Shown one piece after another: positions 39,030 to 48,926 of a stretch of 60,781 bases of DNA. The notes beneath the pieces were generated by a model. The model saw nothing but the letters and a program-made list of their open reading frames with translations. It did not search any database and was not told the origin of the DNA. The stretch is from an uncultured Acidimicrobiales bacterium (GTDB lineage Bacteria > Actinomycetota > Acidimicrobiia > Acidimicrobiales > UBA10347). The position numbers were made by a program, and so were the translations under genes. Within the stretch, counting starts at the first letter, position 1; every line of letters starts with the position of its first letter. The stretch lies in the NCBI GenBank assembly GCA_937941245.1, contig CALDYC010000092.1:1-60781 (forward strand), in the 5' to 3' direction.

Positions 39030-40492
39030 GATGAGACCTCAACGACGCCGACGCCGACGTCGAGGTCAAGGATTAGTTCGCCGTTGTCGCCGCTGAGCTC
39101 GAGTGAACGGGCATAAATCGTTAGCCCGTCCACCTCAAGGGTCTCGGATCGCCCTGGCCCAGTCCAGAACGCGACGTCCCCGCCACCGAAGCGGCCAGGG
39201 TCACGAGCGAAGTCGCTTAGGGTCGTGTCTGGAAGCTGAATCGCGATCTCACCAATGTCGGCGCGGGCATTGATGACCCCGCCGACGTCGTCGGGCAGGC
39301 GGACAATCAGTTCGCCGATTCCAACTTCGACGTCGACCCGTTCGGTCGCCCCGTCGAGATCTAATTGACGAAGATCGAGTTCGAGAGATCCGGCGCCCAA
39401 GGAGTACGAGGGCTGAAGGTCGGCGGCGTTTCGGGGCGAGTAGCTGCGTGCGCCGACACCGTCGCCGATCGCGTCTGCAGCGACAGCGACAGGGGCCAAC
39501 AGCAACGTCGCAAGAATGCCGAGCGGAATCAACCAACGGGAGCCACCCCGAACTGCACCGACGACGATGCCGATGCCGACAATCACGATCGCAACGCCGA
39601 GAACCCGGACCGCTGAGACGTCCCACCAGCCGCCCGTCGATGCAGCAATCGTTACCGCAGCAAGCAACGCGAGCACACTCAATACGATTTTCGTGACGGG
39701 CTGCGGTTCGCGGTGGCGCGGGGTTGGACGATCATCGACAGTCGGCGCCGGGTCTGCGGTAACTGAAGTCGCCCACGCGTTAGGTGGGGCGGCGTTAGGT
39801 GGGGCGGCGTTGGGTGGGGCGGCGTTGGGTGTGGTGGCGTTGGGCGGGGCCGCCGGGCCATTTAGCCCACCTGCGCCAGGGTCATCGGTGACGGCGTGGG
39901 GCCGGTCCGGCTCGGCATTCTGATGCAAAGCAAACAGACCTGCTGCGATCAACGTCACTGCGGCGAGGTGCCATGGTTCGGCTTCGAGACTGTCAACCAG
40001 TAGCAGTACGAGAATCACGCCGACAAAGACAAAGGCGAGGGTGCGGACATCGGGGTTTGCAAATCGGGACACGTACGGCGCGCGGTCTTCGGCGGGTGAT
40101 GCTTCGGGGATGACAACCCAGGCGACGAGATAGACGACGACGCCAACGCCCGTTAGGGCCGCGAGAACGAGCGCTACTCGCACGAGCGATACGTCAATAC
40201 CGACGTGGCGTGCGAGTCCGGCAGCTACGCCGCCCACGAGTCGGTTATCGACTGACCGTGTCAGGCGCCGGGCTCGCTGATGCGGCGGCCCCTGCCCTGG
40301 CGGCGGCCCAGCGGGCGGGGTTGGGGGCGTCTCTCCAGCATGGGAAACGTGCTCGGGTTCGGCCTCATGGTCGGGTTCGGCCTCATGGTCGGGTTCCGAA
40401 GCGTTCAGATCGGTCGCGCCGGGGGCGGCGTTGCCACCTGATGAATCATGCGCGTCAGATGGTGATGGCGAGGGAGTCGGTGTGTCATTCAT
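39017..40492 (-). CDS. PspC-domain membrane protein with C-terminal LiaF/toastrack-like beta domain
   Basis: RRLTRSVDNRLVGGVAAGLARHVGIDVSLVRVALVLAALTGVGVVVYLVAWVVIPE; C-term GELIVRLPDDVGGVINARADIGEIAIQLPD. Confidence 0.85.
   Translation of the reverse strand: MNDTPTPSPSPSDAHDSSGGNAAPGATDLNASEPDHEAEPDHEAEPEHVSHAGETPPTPPAGPPPGQGPPHQRARRLTRSVDNRLVGGVAAGLARHVGIDVSLVRVALVLAALTGVGVVVYLVAWVVIPEASPAEDRAPYVSRFANPDVRTLAFVFVGVILVLLLVDSLEAEPWHLAAVTLIAAGLFALHQNAEPDRPHAVTDDPGAGGLNGPAAPPNATTPNAAPPNAAPPNAAPPNAWATSVTADPAPTVDDRPTPRHREPQPVTKIVLSVLALLAAVTIAASTGGWWDVSAVRVLGVAIVIVGIGIVVGAVRGGSRWLIPLGILATLLLAPVAVAADAIGDGVGARSYSPRNAADLQPSYSLGAGSLELDLRQLDLDGATERVDVEVGIGELIVRLPDDVGGVINARADIGEIAIQLPDTTLSDFARDPGRFGGGDVAFWTGPGRSETLEVDGLTIYARSLELSGDNGELILDLDVGVGVVEVSSWDR
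39780..39854. repeat. 15-nt tandem repeat, 5 units (PNAAP)n in the PspC protein linker
   Basis: TTAGGTGGGGCGGCG-like units at 39780, 39795, 39810, 39825, 39840. Confidence 0.93.
40353..40397. repeat. 18-nt tandem repeat, 2.5 units (EPDHEA)n in the PspC N-terminus
   Basis: tcgggttcggcctcatgg at 40353 and 40371, partial at 40389. Confidence 0.9.
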
Positions 40493-40629
40493 GGTTTGAT
40501 CGTGAAGCAATCCGTGTTGCCCGCCTATCGGGCCTCCCCCTGATTGTGCCCCTGGCTGGCGTCGTTCGTCTCAGGGTGGCTTCAGGGTCAACCCCGATCG
40601 CCACCCATTGATGCAGGTGACAGACTGAC

Positions 40630-41856
40630 GTGGTGGAACTCGTCTCGACAGCACCAGCTGACCGCGCTGTTTGGCAGATTCCGCGTCGCCAGGTCGAGGG
40701 CCGAATGCTCACCGGCACCGCGGCTGGTATCGCGATCGAACTCGGGGTTGACGCGCGTCTGATCCGGTTGGCGTTTGTTCTGCTGGCGGTGGCGGGTGGA
40801 TGGGGCGTGTTGTTCTACATCGGGTTTGCGGCACTGATGTGGAAGCAACCCCACGTTGGCTATGTGCCGGTCGGCAAGGCGCGGTCCGAGACCCATCGGG
40901 TCGTTGCGGTGGTCGCCGTCGTGATCGGCGTGGCCATGCTCTGTGTGACTGCTCCCATTGGCCTGCCGCCAGTGCTCGTGCTTCCGGCGGCGTTGCTTGC
41001 GGCCGGAGCAGCAGGCAGTGCCGATTGGTCGCTACTGCGATGGCGGCCTTCGGGCACCGTCGAGGCAGCCACAGCTTCGGAACAGTCTCGGTGGAGGTTG
41101 CTGTTTGGGCTTGGGTGTGTGCTGCTCGCCGTGGTTGTGGCGTTGTCGTTGAGCCTGAGCTTGACCCAGGCCATAAGCGGAAGCATCGTGGCCGCGCTCG
41201 TTCTCGTAGGAGCGGCTGTCGTCTTTGCGCCGATGCTGCGCACACTCGGCAACGATTTGATGGCCGAGCGACGTGAGCGGATCCGGGTCGAGGAACGCTC
41301 AGAAATGGCGGCGCATCTGCACGATTCGGTTCTGCAAACGCTCACGCTGATCCAGAAGCGCTCGAATGATTCGACCGTCACAAGTCTCGCCCGTCGTCAG
41401 GAACGCGAACTTCGTGGGTGGCTGTTTGACGACCGAGCGATCAAACCGAATCTGGGCTTCAGGTCGGTGCTTGAGCAGGCGATGGCTGCAGTCGAAGAAA
41501 CACACAACACCCCGATCGAAGTCGTCGTAGTCGGCGACGCTCCCGTTACCGCTGAGCTCGACGCGTTGGTGCGGGCCGCGACCGAGGCCGCCAATAATGC
41601 CGCTCGTCATTCTGGCGCGGCGCAGGTGGACGTGTTTGCCGAAATCAGTGATCAGACCGTCGAGATCTTCGTCCGCGACCAGGGTTGTGGATTTGATCCC
41701 GAGTCCGTGGATCCAGATCGAGTTGGAGTCCGTGACTCGATCCGTGGCCGTATGGAACGCTTGAAGGGGACAACGTCGATCACGACGGGGCCCGGCGAGG
41801 GAACCGAAGTCGAACTCGTCTTGCCATTTGTTGTCGAACCGGAGCCCGCCCGCTGA
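40630..41856 (+). CDS. Sensor histidine kinase with N-terminal PspC domain (HisKA_3/HATPase)
   Basis: GRMLTGTAAGIAIELGVDARLIRLAFVLLAVAGGWGVLFYIGFAALMW; HLHDSVLQTLTLIQ; DQGCGFDPES. Confidence 0.92.
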   Translation: MVELVSTAPADRAVWQIPRRQVEGRMLTGTAAGIAIELGVDARLIRLAFVLLAVAGGWGVLFYIGFAALMWKQPHVGYVPVGKARSETHRVVAVVAVVIGVAMLCVTAPIGLPPVLVLPAALLAAGAAGSADWSLLRWRPSGTVEAATASEQSRWRLLFGLGCVLLAVVVALSLSLSLTQAISGSIVAALVLVGAAVVFAPMLRTLGNDLMAERRERIRVEERSEMAAHLHDSVLQTLTLIQKRSNDSTVTSLARRQERELRGWLFDDRAIKPNLGFRSVLEQAMAAVEETHNTPIEVVVVGDAPVTAELDALVRAATEAANNAARHSGAAQVDVFAEISDQTVEIFVRDQGCGFDPESVDPDRVGVRDSIRGRMERLKGTTSITTGPGEGTEVELVLPFVVEPEPAR

Positions 41857-41857
41857 C

Positions 41858-42526
41858 ATGCAGTCCTCAGCGCCACAAGATCAACGCAATCGCAAACGAG
41901 TTGTGCTTGTCGACGACCATGCGCTGGTAAGGGCCGGTGTCAAGTCCGAGATCGGCGACGCGGTCGACGTCGTTGGCGAGGCCGACGATGTCGAAGGAGC
42001 GATTGACGTGATTTGTGCGACGGTCCCCGATGTTGTGCTGCTTGATGTACATCTACCCGGCGGGAACGGCCCGGCAGTCATTGCCGGTGTGCGTGCGGCC
42101 GAGGTCCAGACGACATTTCTGGCGTTGTCGGTATCCGATGCTGCCGAAGACGTGATTGCGGTCATTCGAGCAGGTGCCCGTGGATATGTCACCAAGGCAA
42201 TCGCCTCCTCGGAGTTGATCGACGCAATCACAAGAGTCGCCGCGGGCGATGCGGTGTTTTCGCCTCGCCTCGCCGGTTTCGTACTTGACGCGTTCGCTGG
42301 GTCGTTGCCGACTGATCAGGTCGACCCAGAACTAGACCTGCTCACGAATCGTGAACAAGAAGTCATGCGGCTGCTTGCTCGTGGGTACGCGTACAAAGAA
42401 GTCGCCAAACGGCTAAGCATCTCGATCAAAACGGTTGAAACTCACGCGTCGTCGGTGCTGCGAAAACTGCAGCTGTCGAATCGACACCAACTGAGCCGCT
42501 GGGCAGCCGATCGCCGCCTGATTTGA
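41858..42526 (+). CDS. LuxR/NarL-type response regulator
   Basis: VVLVDDHALVRAGV; LLDVHLPGGNG; LTNREQEVMRLLARGYAYKEVAKRLSISIKTVETHASSVLRKL. Confidence 0.95.
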   Translation: MQSSAPQDQRNRKRVVLVDDHALVRAGVKSEIGDAVDVVGEADDVEGAIDVICATVPDVVLLDVHLPGGNGPAVIAGVRAAEVQTTFLALSVSDAAEDVIAVIRAGARGYVTKAIASSELIDAITRVAAGDAVFSPRLAGFVLDAFAGSLPTDQVDPELDLLTNREQEVMRLLARGYAYKEVAKRLSISIKTVETHASSVLRKLQLSNRHQLSRWAADRRLI

Positions 42527-42586
42527 TCCGTCGTTCGATCCGAAAGCTCCGACAATCACGACGGCGGTTGCGTAGAGTGCATCGCC

Positions 42587-45157
42587 ATGGAAGCTCGTGA
42601 GCTGCGCAAGGCATTTCGGCAATTCTTCGTCGACAAGGGCCACGAGGCGGTCGCGAGCGCGAGCCTGATCCCGCATGACCCGACGGTGCTGTTCACCGTT
42701 GCGGGAATGGTGCCGTTCAAACCATATTTTGTCGGTGAAGAGACACCGCAATACAAGCGGGCTGTCACCGTGCAGAAGTGCGCCCGTGCCGGAGGTAAGC
42801 ACAACGACCTCGACGAGATAGGCCGGACCAAACGCCATCTCACCTTCTTCGAGATGATGGGCAACTTCAGTTTCGGGGACTATTTCAAGACCGATGCCAT
42901 CCCCTTCGCGTGGGAGTTCGTCACCGAGGTTCTCGGTGTAGATCCCGAGCATCTGTGGGTCACGGTCCACCTCAGCGACGACGACGCCGAAGCAATCTGG
43001 CGTGATGAAGTCGGTGTGCGCCCCGACCGCATCCAGCGTCTTGACGAAGACAACTATTGGAAAATGGCCGACACCGGTCCGAACGGTCCCTGCTCAGAAA
43101 TCTTTATCGACAAGGGCCCAGCGTTCGGTGATGACGGCGGCCCAGCCCATGGTGGCGACGAGAGATTCCTTGAGCTCTGGAACCTGGTATTCATGCAATA
43201 CAACTCGCTTGAGAGCGGCGAGAAGCTGTTGCTGCCAGCCCCATCGATCGACACCGGCGCTGGCCTCGAACGCATATTGACGGTCCTGCAAGGCGTCGAT
43301 TCGGTCTTCGAGATCGACGAAATGCAGCGACTCGTCGACAAGGCATGCGCATTGTCTGACACGACCTACGGCACCGACGAAACCAGCGATGTCTCGGTAC
43401 GCATCCTGGCTGAGCACAGCCGGGCCATGACGTTCCTCATCTCTGATGGTGTGTTTCCGAGCAACGAGGCCCGTGGCTACGTACTGCGAAGGATCATGCG
43501 CCGCGCGATCCGCCACGCGTACATGCTCGGTGTGAACAACCTCGTCACACCGATCATGGTCGACGAAGTGGTCGAGATCATGGGCGGGGACTATCCCGAG
43601 ATTGTCGAATCGCACGAGTTTGTCCGCAACGTCGTTGAACGTGAAGAGGCCAGCTTCCGCCAGACCCTCAAGCAGGGTTCAGTCATGCTCGACAGCGAAC
43701 TGGACACGATCGAAGCTGGGCAACGGCTCTCGGGGTCGACGGTATTCCAGCTGCACGACACCTATGGGTTCCCGCTCGAAGTCACCCAAGAAATAGCGGC
43801 AGAACGCAATGTCGAAGTGGACCTCGACGACTTCCAATTGCACATGAATGACCAGCGCGACCGTGGCCGCGCAGATCACAAAGCCAAGAGCGGTGCTGGC
43901 GATGATGTCAGCGCCTTGGTCGCCATCGTTGACGAACACGGCGAAACCGAGTTCGTCGGCCGATCGGTTGACCGGGCCGAAGCGACGGTGCTTGCGGTCA
44001 CCGATACTGGGGTGGTGCTTAACCGCACACCGTTCTACGCCGAATCCGGCGGCCAGATCGGCGACACCGGAACACTCACTGCAACATCAGGTGACCTGAC
44101 GGTCTCTGACACCACCTACGCCGTTCCGGGCCTGCATCTGCATCACGTGAGCGACACCAGCAGCCTGAACGTTGGCGACACCGTCATGGCGACGATCGAC
44201 AGTGACCGTCGCTCCGCGATTCGGCGAAACCACACCGCTACCCACCTGCTGCACTATGCGCTTCGGGCCGTGCTTGGTGACCATGTCAAACAGCAAGGGT
44301 CCTGGGTCGGCCCCGAACGGCTGCGCTTTGACTTCAGCCACTACGAAGCGCTCAGTCCCGAACAAGTGAGTGAAATCGAGCGGCTGGTCGCCGTTGACAT
44401 TCTCGCGAACTCCGACACAAGCCACGACGAAATGCCGATGGACCAGGCGCAGGAACGCGGCGCGATTGCATTCTTTGGCGACAAGTACGGCGACACCGTC
44501 CGGGTGCTCGAAGCGGGCCCCAATTCTGTCGAACTATGCGGCGGCACGCATGTCCACCGTCTCGGCGATATTGGCCCGCTCAAAATCGTGACCGAAGGGT
44601 CGATCGGCTCGAATATCAGGCGGGTCGAGGCTGTCACTGGTCTTGGTCCCATCGAACGGCTACGAGAAGAAGAGACGCGACTAGCCCAAACCGCCGAAGC
44701 GCTTGGCGTTCCTGTTGGTGAGGTCGTCGACGGTGCGCAAAAACGCGTCGCCGAGATCAAGTCGCTACGCAATGAGCTGTCGGCTCTGCGGCGTCAGCTT
44801 GCTGTCGGCCAGGCGCCCACGCTCGCTGCCGCGGCGGTCGATGGTGTCGTGCTTGAACGCATTGATGGGCTTGACCGCGACGGCGTTCGGGATCTGGCCG
44901 TCGCCATTCGTGATCACGAGGGTGTCAATGCCGTCGTTCTCGGCACTGCGCCCGAGAGCGGTGGCGTCGTACTTGTGGCTGCGACCGACGGCGAGATGTT
45001 CAACGCAGGCGAGCTGATCGCCGATGCTGCCAAGCTCGTCAAAGGCGGCGGGGGCAAAGGCGCAGACCTCGCAATCGCTGGCGGTAAAGACCCGAACGGT
45101 CTTGATGCCGCTCTCGAGACAGCCCGAGCCGCGATCGATGCAGCCGCAGGTGGCTGA
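42587..45157 (+). CDS. alaS: Alanyl-tRNA synthetase
   Basis: ELRKAFRQFFVDKGHEAVASASLIPHDPTVLFTVAGMVPFKPYF; ELCGGTHVHRLGDIG. Confidence 0.98.
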   Translation: MEARELRKAFRQFFVDKGHEAVASASLIPHDPTVLFTVAGMVPFKPYFVGEETPQYKRAVTVQKCARAGGKHNDLDEIGRTKRHLTFFEMMGNFSFGDYFKTDAIPFAWEFVTEVLGVDPEHLWVTVHLSDDDAEAIWRDEVGVRPDRIQRLDEDNYWKMADTGPNGPCSEIFIDKGPAFGDDGGPAHGGDERFLELWNLVFMQYNSLESGEKLLLPAPSIDTGAGLERILTVLQGVDSVFEIDEMQRLVDKACALSDTTYGTDETSDVSVRILAEHSRAMTFLISDGVFPSNEARGYVLRRIMRRAIRHAYMLGVNNLVTPIMVDEVVEIMGGDYPEIVESHEFVRNVVEREEASFRQTLKQGSVMLDSELDTIEAGQRLSGSTVFQLHDTYGFPLEVTQEIAAERNVEVDLDDFQLHMNDQRDRGRADHKAKSGAGDDVSALVAIVDEHGETEFVGRSVDRAEATVLAVTDTGVVLNRTPFYAESGGQIGDTGTLTATSGDLTVSDTTYAVPGLHLHHVSDTSSLNVGDTVMATIDSDRRSAIRRNHTATHLLHYALRAVLGDHVKQQGSWVGPERLRFDFSHYEALSPEQVSEIERLVAVDILANSDTSHDEMPMDQAQERGAIAFFGDKYGDTVRVLEAGPNSVELCGGTHVHRLGDIGPLKIVTEGSIGSNIRRVEAVTGLGPIERLREEETRLAQTAEALGVPVGEVVDGAQKRVAEIKSLRNELSALRRQLAVGQAPTLAAAAVDGVVLERIDGLDRDGVRDLAVAIRDHEGVNAVVLGTAPESGGVVLVAATDGEMFNAGELIADAAKLVKGGGGKGADLAIAGGKDPNGLDAALETARAAIDAAAGG

Positions 45158-45680
45158 GAACCCACAGATTCGGTCCGCTGAACCGATGTCATCTGAACCG
45201 GTGTCACCGCAATCGATGTCACCGCAATCGGTGTCACCGCAACCGATGCCGCCGGGCCGGGTCCTCGGCGTGGATCTAGGCGACAAACGAATCGGCATTG
45301 CCCTGAGCAATCCCGACCGAACGGTTTCGAGCCCGCTTGTGGTGTTGCAACGCTCGGGCCAGCTTCATCGAGAAATCGCAGATCTGCTCAACGAATGGGA
45401 CGCCGTCGGGCTGATCGTCGGGCTACCTCTGTCACTTGATGGCTCTATTGGCCCGGCCGCCACCAAAGCCCTGGCCGAGGTCGACAAGCTGGGTGCCACC
45501 CTTCGGGTGCCAGTCGAGACCTACGATGAGCGTCTGACCACGATCTCTGCTGAACGAATGATGACCGATGCGGGCCTGGACTCGCGCAGCCAACGAAAGG
45601 TCGTTGACATGATCGCTGCCTCGATCCTGTTGCAGGGTTGGCTCGACAAAGAAGCGCACATCTCACGGACCGATGACTGA
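45138..45680 (+). CDS. ruvX: RuvX/YqgF family nuclease-like protein
   Basis: RVLGVDLGDKRIGIALSNP; GLIVGLPLSLDGSIG; TYDERLTTISAERMM. Start uncertain (several in-frame ATG/GTG). Confidence 0.92.
   Translation: MQPQVAENPQIRSAEPMSSEPVSPQSMSPQSVSPQPMPPGRVLGVDLGDKRIGIALSNPDRTVSSPLVVLQRSGQLHREIADLLNEWDAVGLIVGLPLSLDGSIGPAATKALAEVDKLGATLRVPVETYDERLTTISAERMMTDAGLDSRSQRKVVDMIAASILLQGWLDKEAHISRTDD
45174..45248. repeat. 15-nt in-frame tandem repeat, 5 units, each ending in ATG or GTG
   Basis: TCCGCTGAACCGATG, TCATCTGAACCGGTG, TCACCGCAATCGATG, TCACCGCAATCGGTG, TCACCGCAACCGATG. Confidence 0.95.
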
Positions 45681-46944
45681 CATTCACGCGCACCCCAATG
45701 CCGGGCACCGGCCGAACCCCATCGACCCCATGCTCGCTGACCCAGCCATGCGGATCGACCGGTCAGAGGACCCGCTCTCGGCCGAGTTCAACGACCCCTG
45801 GTATGACCCCGATGAGTGGGAACGATTGCCGCGGCGCCTGCCATTCGTTGTGCGGGTTGGTGTACTGGTTGGCATTGTGCTGCTCGTGGGAGCGGTGCTG
45901 TTCTCTCGTGCCAGTTCGTGGCTCGAGAACCAAATTGATCCGCCCGGTCCGCAAGGCACCGAGCAGGTCATCGACGTTCCCGCTGGCGCCAGCGACAGTG
46001 ACATCATGCGGATACTTGCCGAATCCGGGGTCATCAGCAATTCTTCGGTAGGTCAGTACTGGCTGCGATGGAAAGACATCGGTGGATTCCAGGCAGGCGA
46101 GTATCTGTTCCGCGAAAACAGTTCTCTCACCGAAGCGGTCGAAGTTCTGCAGCGAGGTCCGCTTCCGCCCACGTTTTCGAGACTGACACTTCCCGAAGGG
46201 CTGTGGGCCGGCGATATCCGCAATGTCATGCTCGACAGCCCCGAACTGTCGCTTGACCCCGACGAGCTCACCGCAGCAATGAACGACGGGCAGATCCGCA
46301 GCGCGTTCCAACCGATTGGTGAAACATCGATCGAAGGCTTGATCTTTCCGGCTACCTACGATGTCGGCGAAGACGAGTCATCGAACGAGTTTGCGCTGGT
46401 CCAACGTCTGGTGAACCAGATGGACACGGTTATCCGTGAGGTCGGAGCCGACGAGGGATTCGTGCTCGATAACGGCACCAGGCTCACCCCATATGAGGTG
46501 CTGACTGTCGCGTCGATGATCGAAGAAGAAGCCAAGCTCGACGCAGACCGCCCCCGTATCGCGCGAGTGATATACAACCGCCTGGCCGACGGCGAAGCGC
46601 TGGGTATCGATGCCACGACGATCTACGGGGTGCACCTCACCAGGTGCGCATTTGAACCTCGTTGTTCAAATCCGAGCACCGGCTTCTCGTGGTACGACCC
46701 GGCGCTCACCGTGTCGCAGCTCGAAGACACACAGAACCCCTACAACACTCGCATCGTCCCCGGGTTGCCGCCGACACCAATTTCTGCTCCTGGACGGGCT
46801 TCGTTGCAGGCCGCGATGAATCCTGAGCCAGGACCATGGAAGTGGTATGTGCTCGTCGATACCGATGGCAGTCACTTCTTCACCGATGACTACGACCAGT
46901 TCCTCGACGCAGCGGCGCAAGCTCAGGCCGACGGCGTCTTCTGA
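45673..46944 (+). CDS. mltG: Endolytic murein transglycosylase MltG
   Basis: N-terminal TM; LTVASMIEEEAKLDADRPRIARVIYNRL; PYNTRIVPGLPPTPISAPGRASLQAAMNP. Confidence 0.95.
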   Translation: MTDIHAHPNAGHRPNPIDPMLADPAMRIDRSEDPLSAEFNDPWYDPDEWERLPRRLPFVVRVGVLVGIVLLVGAVLFSRASSWLENQIDPPGPQGTEQVIDVPAGASDSDIMRILAESGVISNSSVGQYWLRWKDIGGFQAGEYLFRENSSLTEAVEVLQRGPLPPTFSRLTLPEGLWAGDIRNVMLDSPELSLDPDELTAAMNDGQIRSAFQPIGETSIEGLIFPATYDVGEDESSNEFALVQRLVNQMDTVIREVGADEGFVLDNGTRLTPYEVLTVASMIEEEAKLDADRPRIARVIYNRLADGEALGIDATTIYGVHLTRCAFEPRCSNPSTGFSWYDPALTVSQLEDTQNPYNTRIVPGLPPTPISAPGRASLQAAMNPEPGPWKWYVLVDTDGSHFFTDDYDQFLDAAAQAQADGVF

Positions 46945-46960
46945 TCGCGGCGAAGTGCCG

Positions 46961-47809
46961 ATGACGTCGATCACCGGGCACACCCGCCTTGCCGCGGTCA
47001 TTGGCTCGCCGGTGCGACATTCGCTGTCTCCGGCGCTTCATAACGCGGCCTTTCAGGCAATGGGCGTCGATGCGGTGTATCTCGCTCTGCCGGTCGAGGC
47101 CGGAGGCGCACCCTCAGCAGTCGACTCGATGCGGGCACTGGACTGGCTTGGGCTGTCGGTGACCATGCCACACAAAAGCGCTGTAGTGGCGGCCTGCGAC
47201 CGGGTGACTGATGTGGCGGCTTCGCTTGACTCGGTGAATTGTGTGTTCCGAGACCAAAACAAGATCGTCGGCGACAGCACCGATGGCACCGGCTGGGTCA
47301 ACGGGCTCGACGATGAGCTCGATGTACGGGTTGTCAACGCTCATGTTGTCATCGTCGGTGCCGGGGGAGCAGCCCGAGCGATCGTGCGGGCTCTCGGCGA
47401 TCACAAGGCCGACCGGGTGTCGATCATCAATCGTTCACGAGAAAGCGCTGAACGGGCAGCTGACGCAGCGCCGTCGATTGCGGTTGTTTCTGATGCCTCA
47501 GCGCTTCGCCATGCCGACATCGTTATCAATGCCACTCCGATTGGCATGGCCGACACCGCAGCGGCAAAGGATCTGCCGTTTGACATCGAACTGCTCAACG
47601 AGCATGCGGTGGTCAGCGACTTGATTTATCATCCGCGCGAGACAGCACTCATGGCCGCAGCTTCGGCTCGTGGTCACCGAGTGCAAAATGGTGTGTCGAT
47701 GCTTGTGCATCAGGCGGTCACGCAGTTCGAACATTGGACCGGACTCAATGCACCGGTCGAGGCCATGCGGTCGGCGGCAGTGCGTTCGATGTCGGCCGCC
47801 GTCGAGTGA
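46961..47809 (+). CDS. aroE: Shikimate dehydrogenase
   Basis: AVIGSPVRHSLSPALHNAAF; GLSVTMPHKSAVV; NATPIGM; GVSMLVHQAVTQFEHWTG. Confidence 0.96.
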   Translation: MTSITGHTRLAAVIGSPVRHSLSPALHNAAFQAMGVDAVYLALPVEAGGAPSAVDSMRALDWLGLSVTMPHKSAVVAACDRVTDVAASLDSVNCVFRDQNKIVGDSTDGTGWVNGLDDELDVRVVNAHVVIVGAGGAARAIVRALGDHKADRVSIINRSRESAERAADAAPSIAVVSDASALRHADIVINATPIGMADTAAAKDLPFDIELLNEHAVVSDLIYHPRETALMAAASARGHRVQNGVSMLVHQAVTQFEHWTGLNAPVEAMRSAAVRSMSAAVE

Positions 47810-47915
47810 TCGATGGTGGCTTAAACCGACGTCAGCGAACCGATACCGGGTGCGCGAGCTTGCTTCCAGGCGCGAACTCGGGCGCTCGTTGAAGGCAGCG
47901 ACTTAGGCTGGTCCC

Positions 47916-48926
47916 ATGATTATCGTCCCGGTCGAACTCGCCGATCGCAGCTACGACGTCATTGTCGGCGACGGAGCACTCGCTGAGATCGGCTCGCTGT
48001 TGCCGCCGCAGAGCCGTCGGGCGGCCATCGTCACCCAGTCCGAGATTGGGATTGAGATCGACGCTGGCCTTGAACAGCGTGTGTTTGAGATCGGACAGGG
48101 TGAATCGGCAAAGACGTTGTCGACAATCGGCGATCTGTGCAGCGCGTTTGCGCAATGGGGGTTGACCCGCAACGACGTGGTCATTGGCCTGGGTGGGGGC
48201 GTGGTCACCGATGTCGCTGGATTCGCCGCTGCGTCGTATCACCGGGGTATCTCGGTCGTGCATGCAGCGACGTCGTTGCTCGGCCAGGTCGATGCGGCGA
48301 TCGGCGGTAAGACCGGCGTGAACCTGCCCGAAGGCAAAAATCTGGTCGGAGCGTTCTGGCAACCGGCCGGTGTGGTTTGTGACACCGCGACGTTGGCAAC
48401 GCTTCCCGAGCGCGAGTTTCGGGCTGGGCTGGGCGAGATCGCGAAGTACCACTTCCTCGGGGGTGGCCGGCTCGATGACGAGCAGTTGCCCGAGCGGGTT
48501 GCGGCATGTGTGCGGATCAAGGCTGAGGTCGTCGCATCTGATGAACGAGAGGGCGGCCGAAGAGCCATCTTGAACTACGGCCACACGCTGGGGCACGCAC
48601 TCGAAATCGAAGGTGCATTCGATCTGCGACATGGCGAAGCTGTGGCAATTGGTGTGATCTATGCAGCCGAGGTCGCTCATCGACTTGGCCGCATCGACGC
48701 TGCAGCGGTGACCGAGCATCGGCGCGTGATCGCCGAATACGGCCTGGACAGTGAGCTTCCTGCAGGTACGAACACCGATCGAGTACTTGGCCTGTTCTCG
48801 CGCGACAAAAAGGCTCTCGACGACGTGACGATGGTCCTCGACGGCCCCAACGGGGTCGAAACAGTCGTCGGACCAGATCCGCAGGTTCTGCGCGACGCGC
48901 TCGAAGCGATGGTCGCCCAGCGATGA
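47916..48926 (+). CDS. aroB: 3-dehydroquinate synthase
   Basis: GLGGGVVTDVAGFAAASYHRGISVVHAATSLLGQVDAAIGGKTGVNLPEGKNLVGAFWQP. Confidence 0.97.
   Translation: MIIVPVELADRSYDVIVGDGALAEIGSLLPPQSRRAAIVTQSEIGIEIDAGLEQRVFEIGQGESAKTLSTIGDLCSAFAQWGLTRNDVVIGLGGGVVTDVAGFAAASYHRGISVVHAATSLLGQVDAAIGGKTGVNLPEGKNLVGAFWQPAGVVCDTATLATLPEREFRAGLGEIAKYHFLGGGRLDDEQLPERVAACVRIKAEVVASDEREGGRRAILNYGHTLGHALEIEGAFDLRHGEAVAIGVIYAAEVAHRLGRIDAAAVTEHRRVIAEYGLDSELPAGTNTDRVLGLFSRDKKALDDVTMVLDGPNGVETVVGPDPQVLRDALEAMVAQR

Noticed and set aside
39780-39854. CRISPR-like array
   Set aside because: Units are contiguous 15-nt in-frame repeats without spacers, inside a CDS linker.
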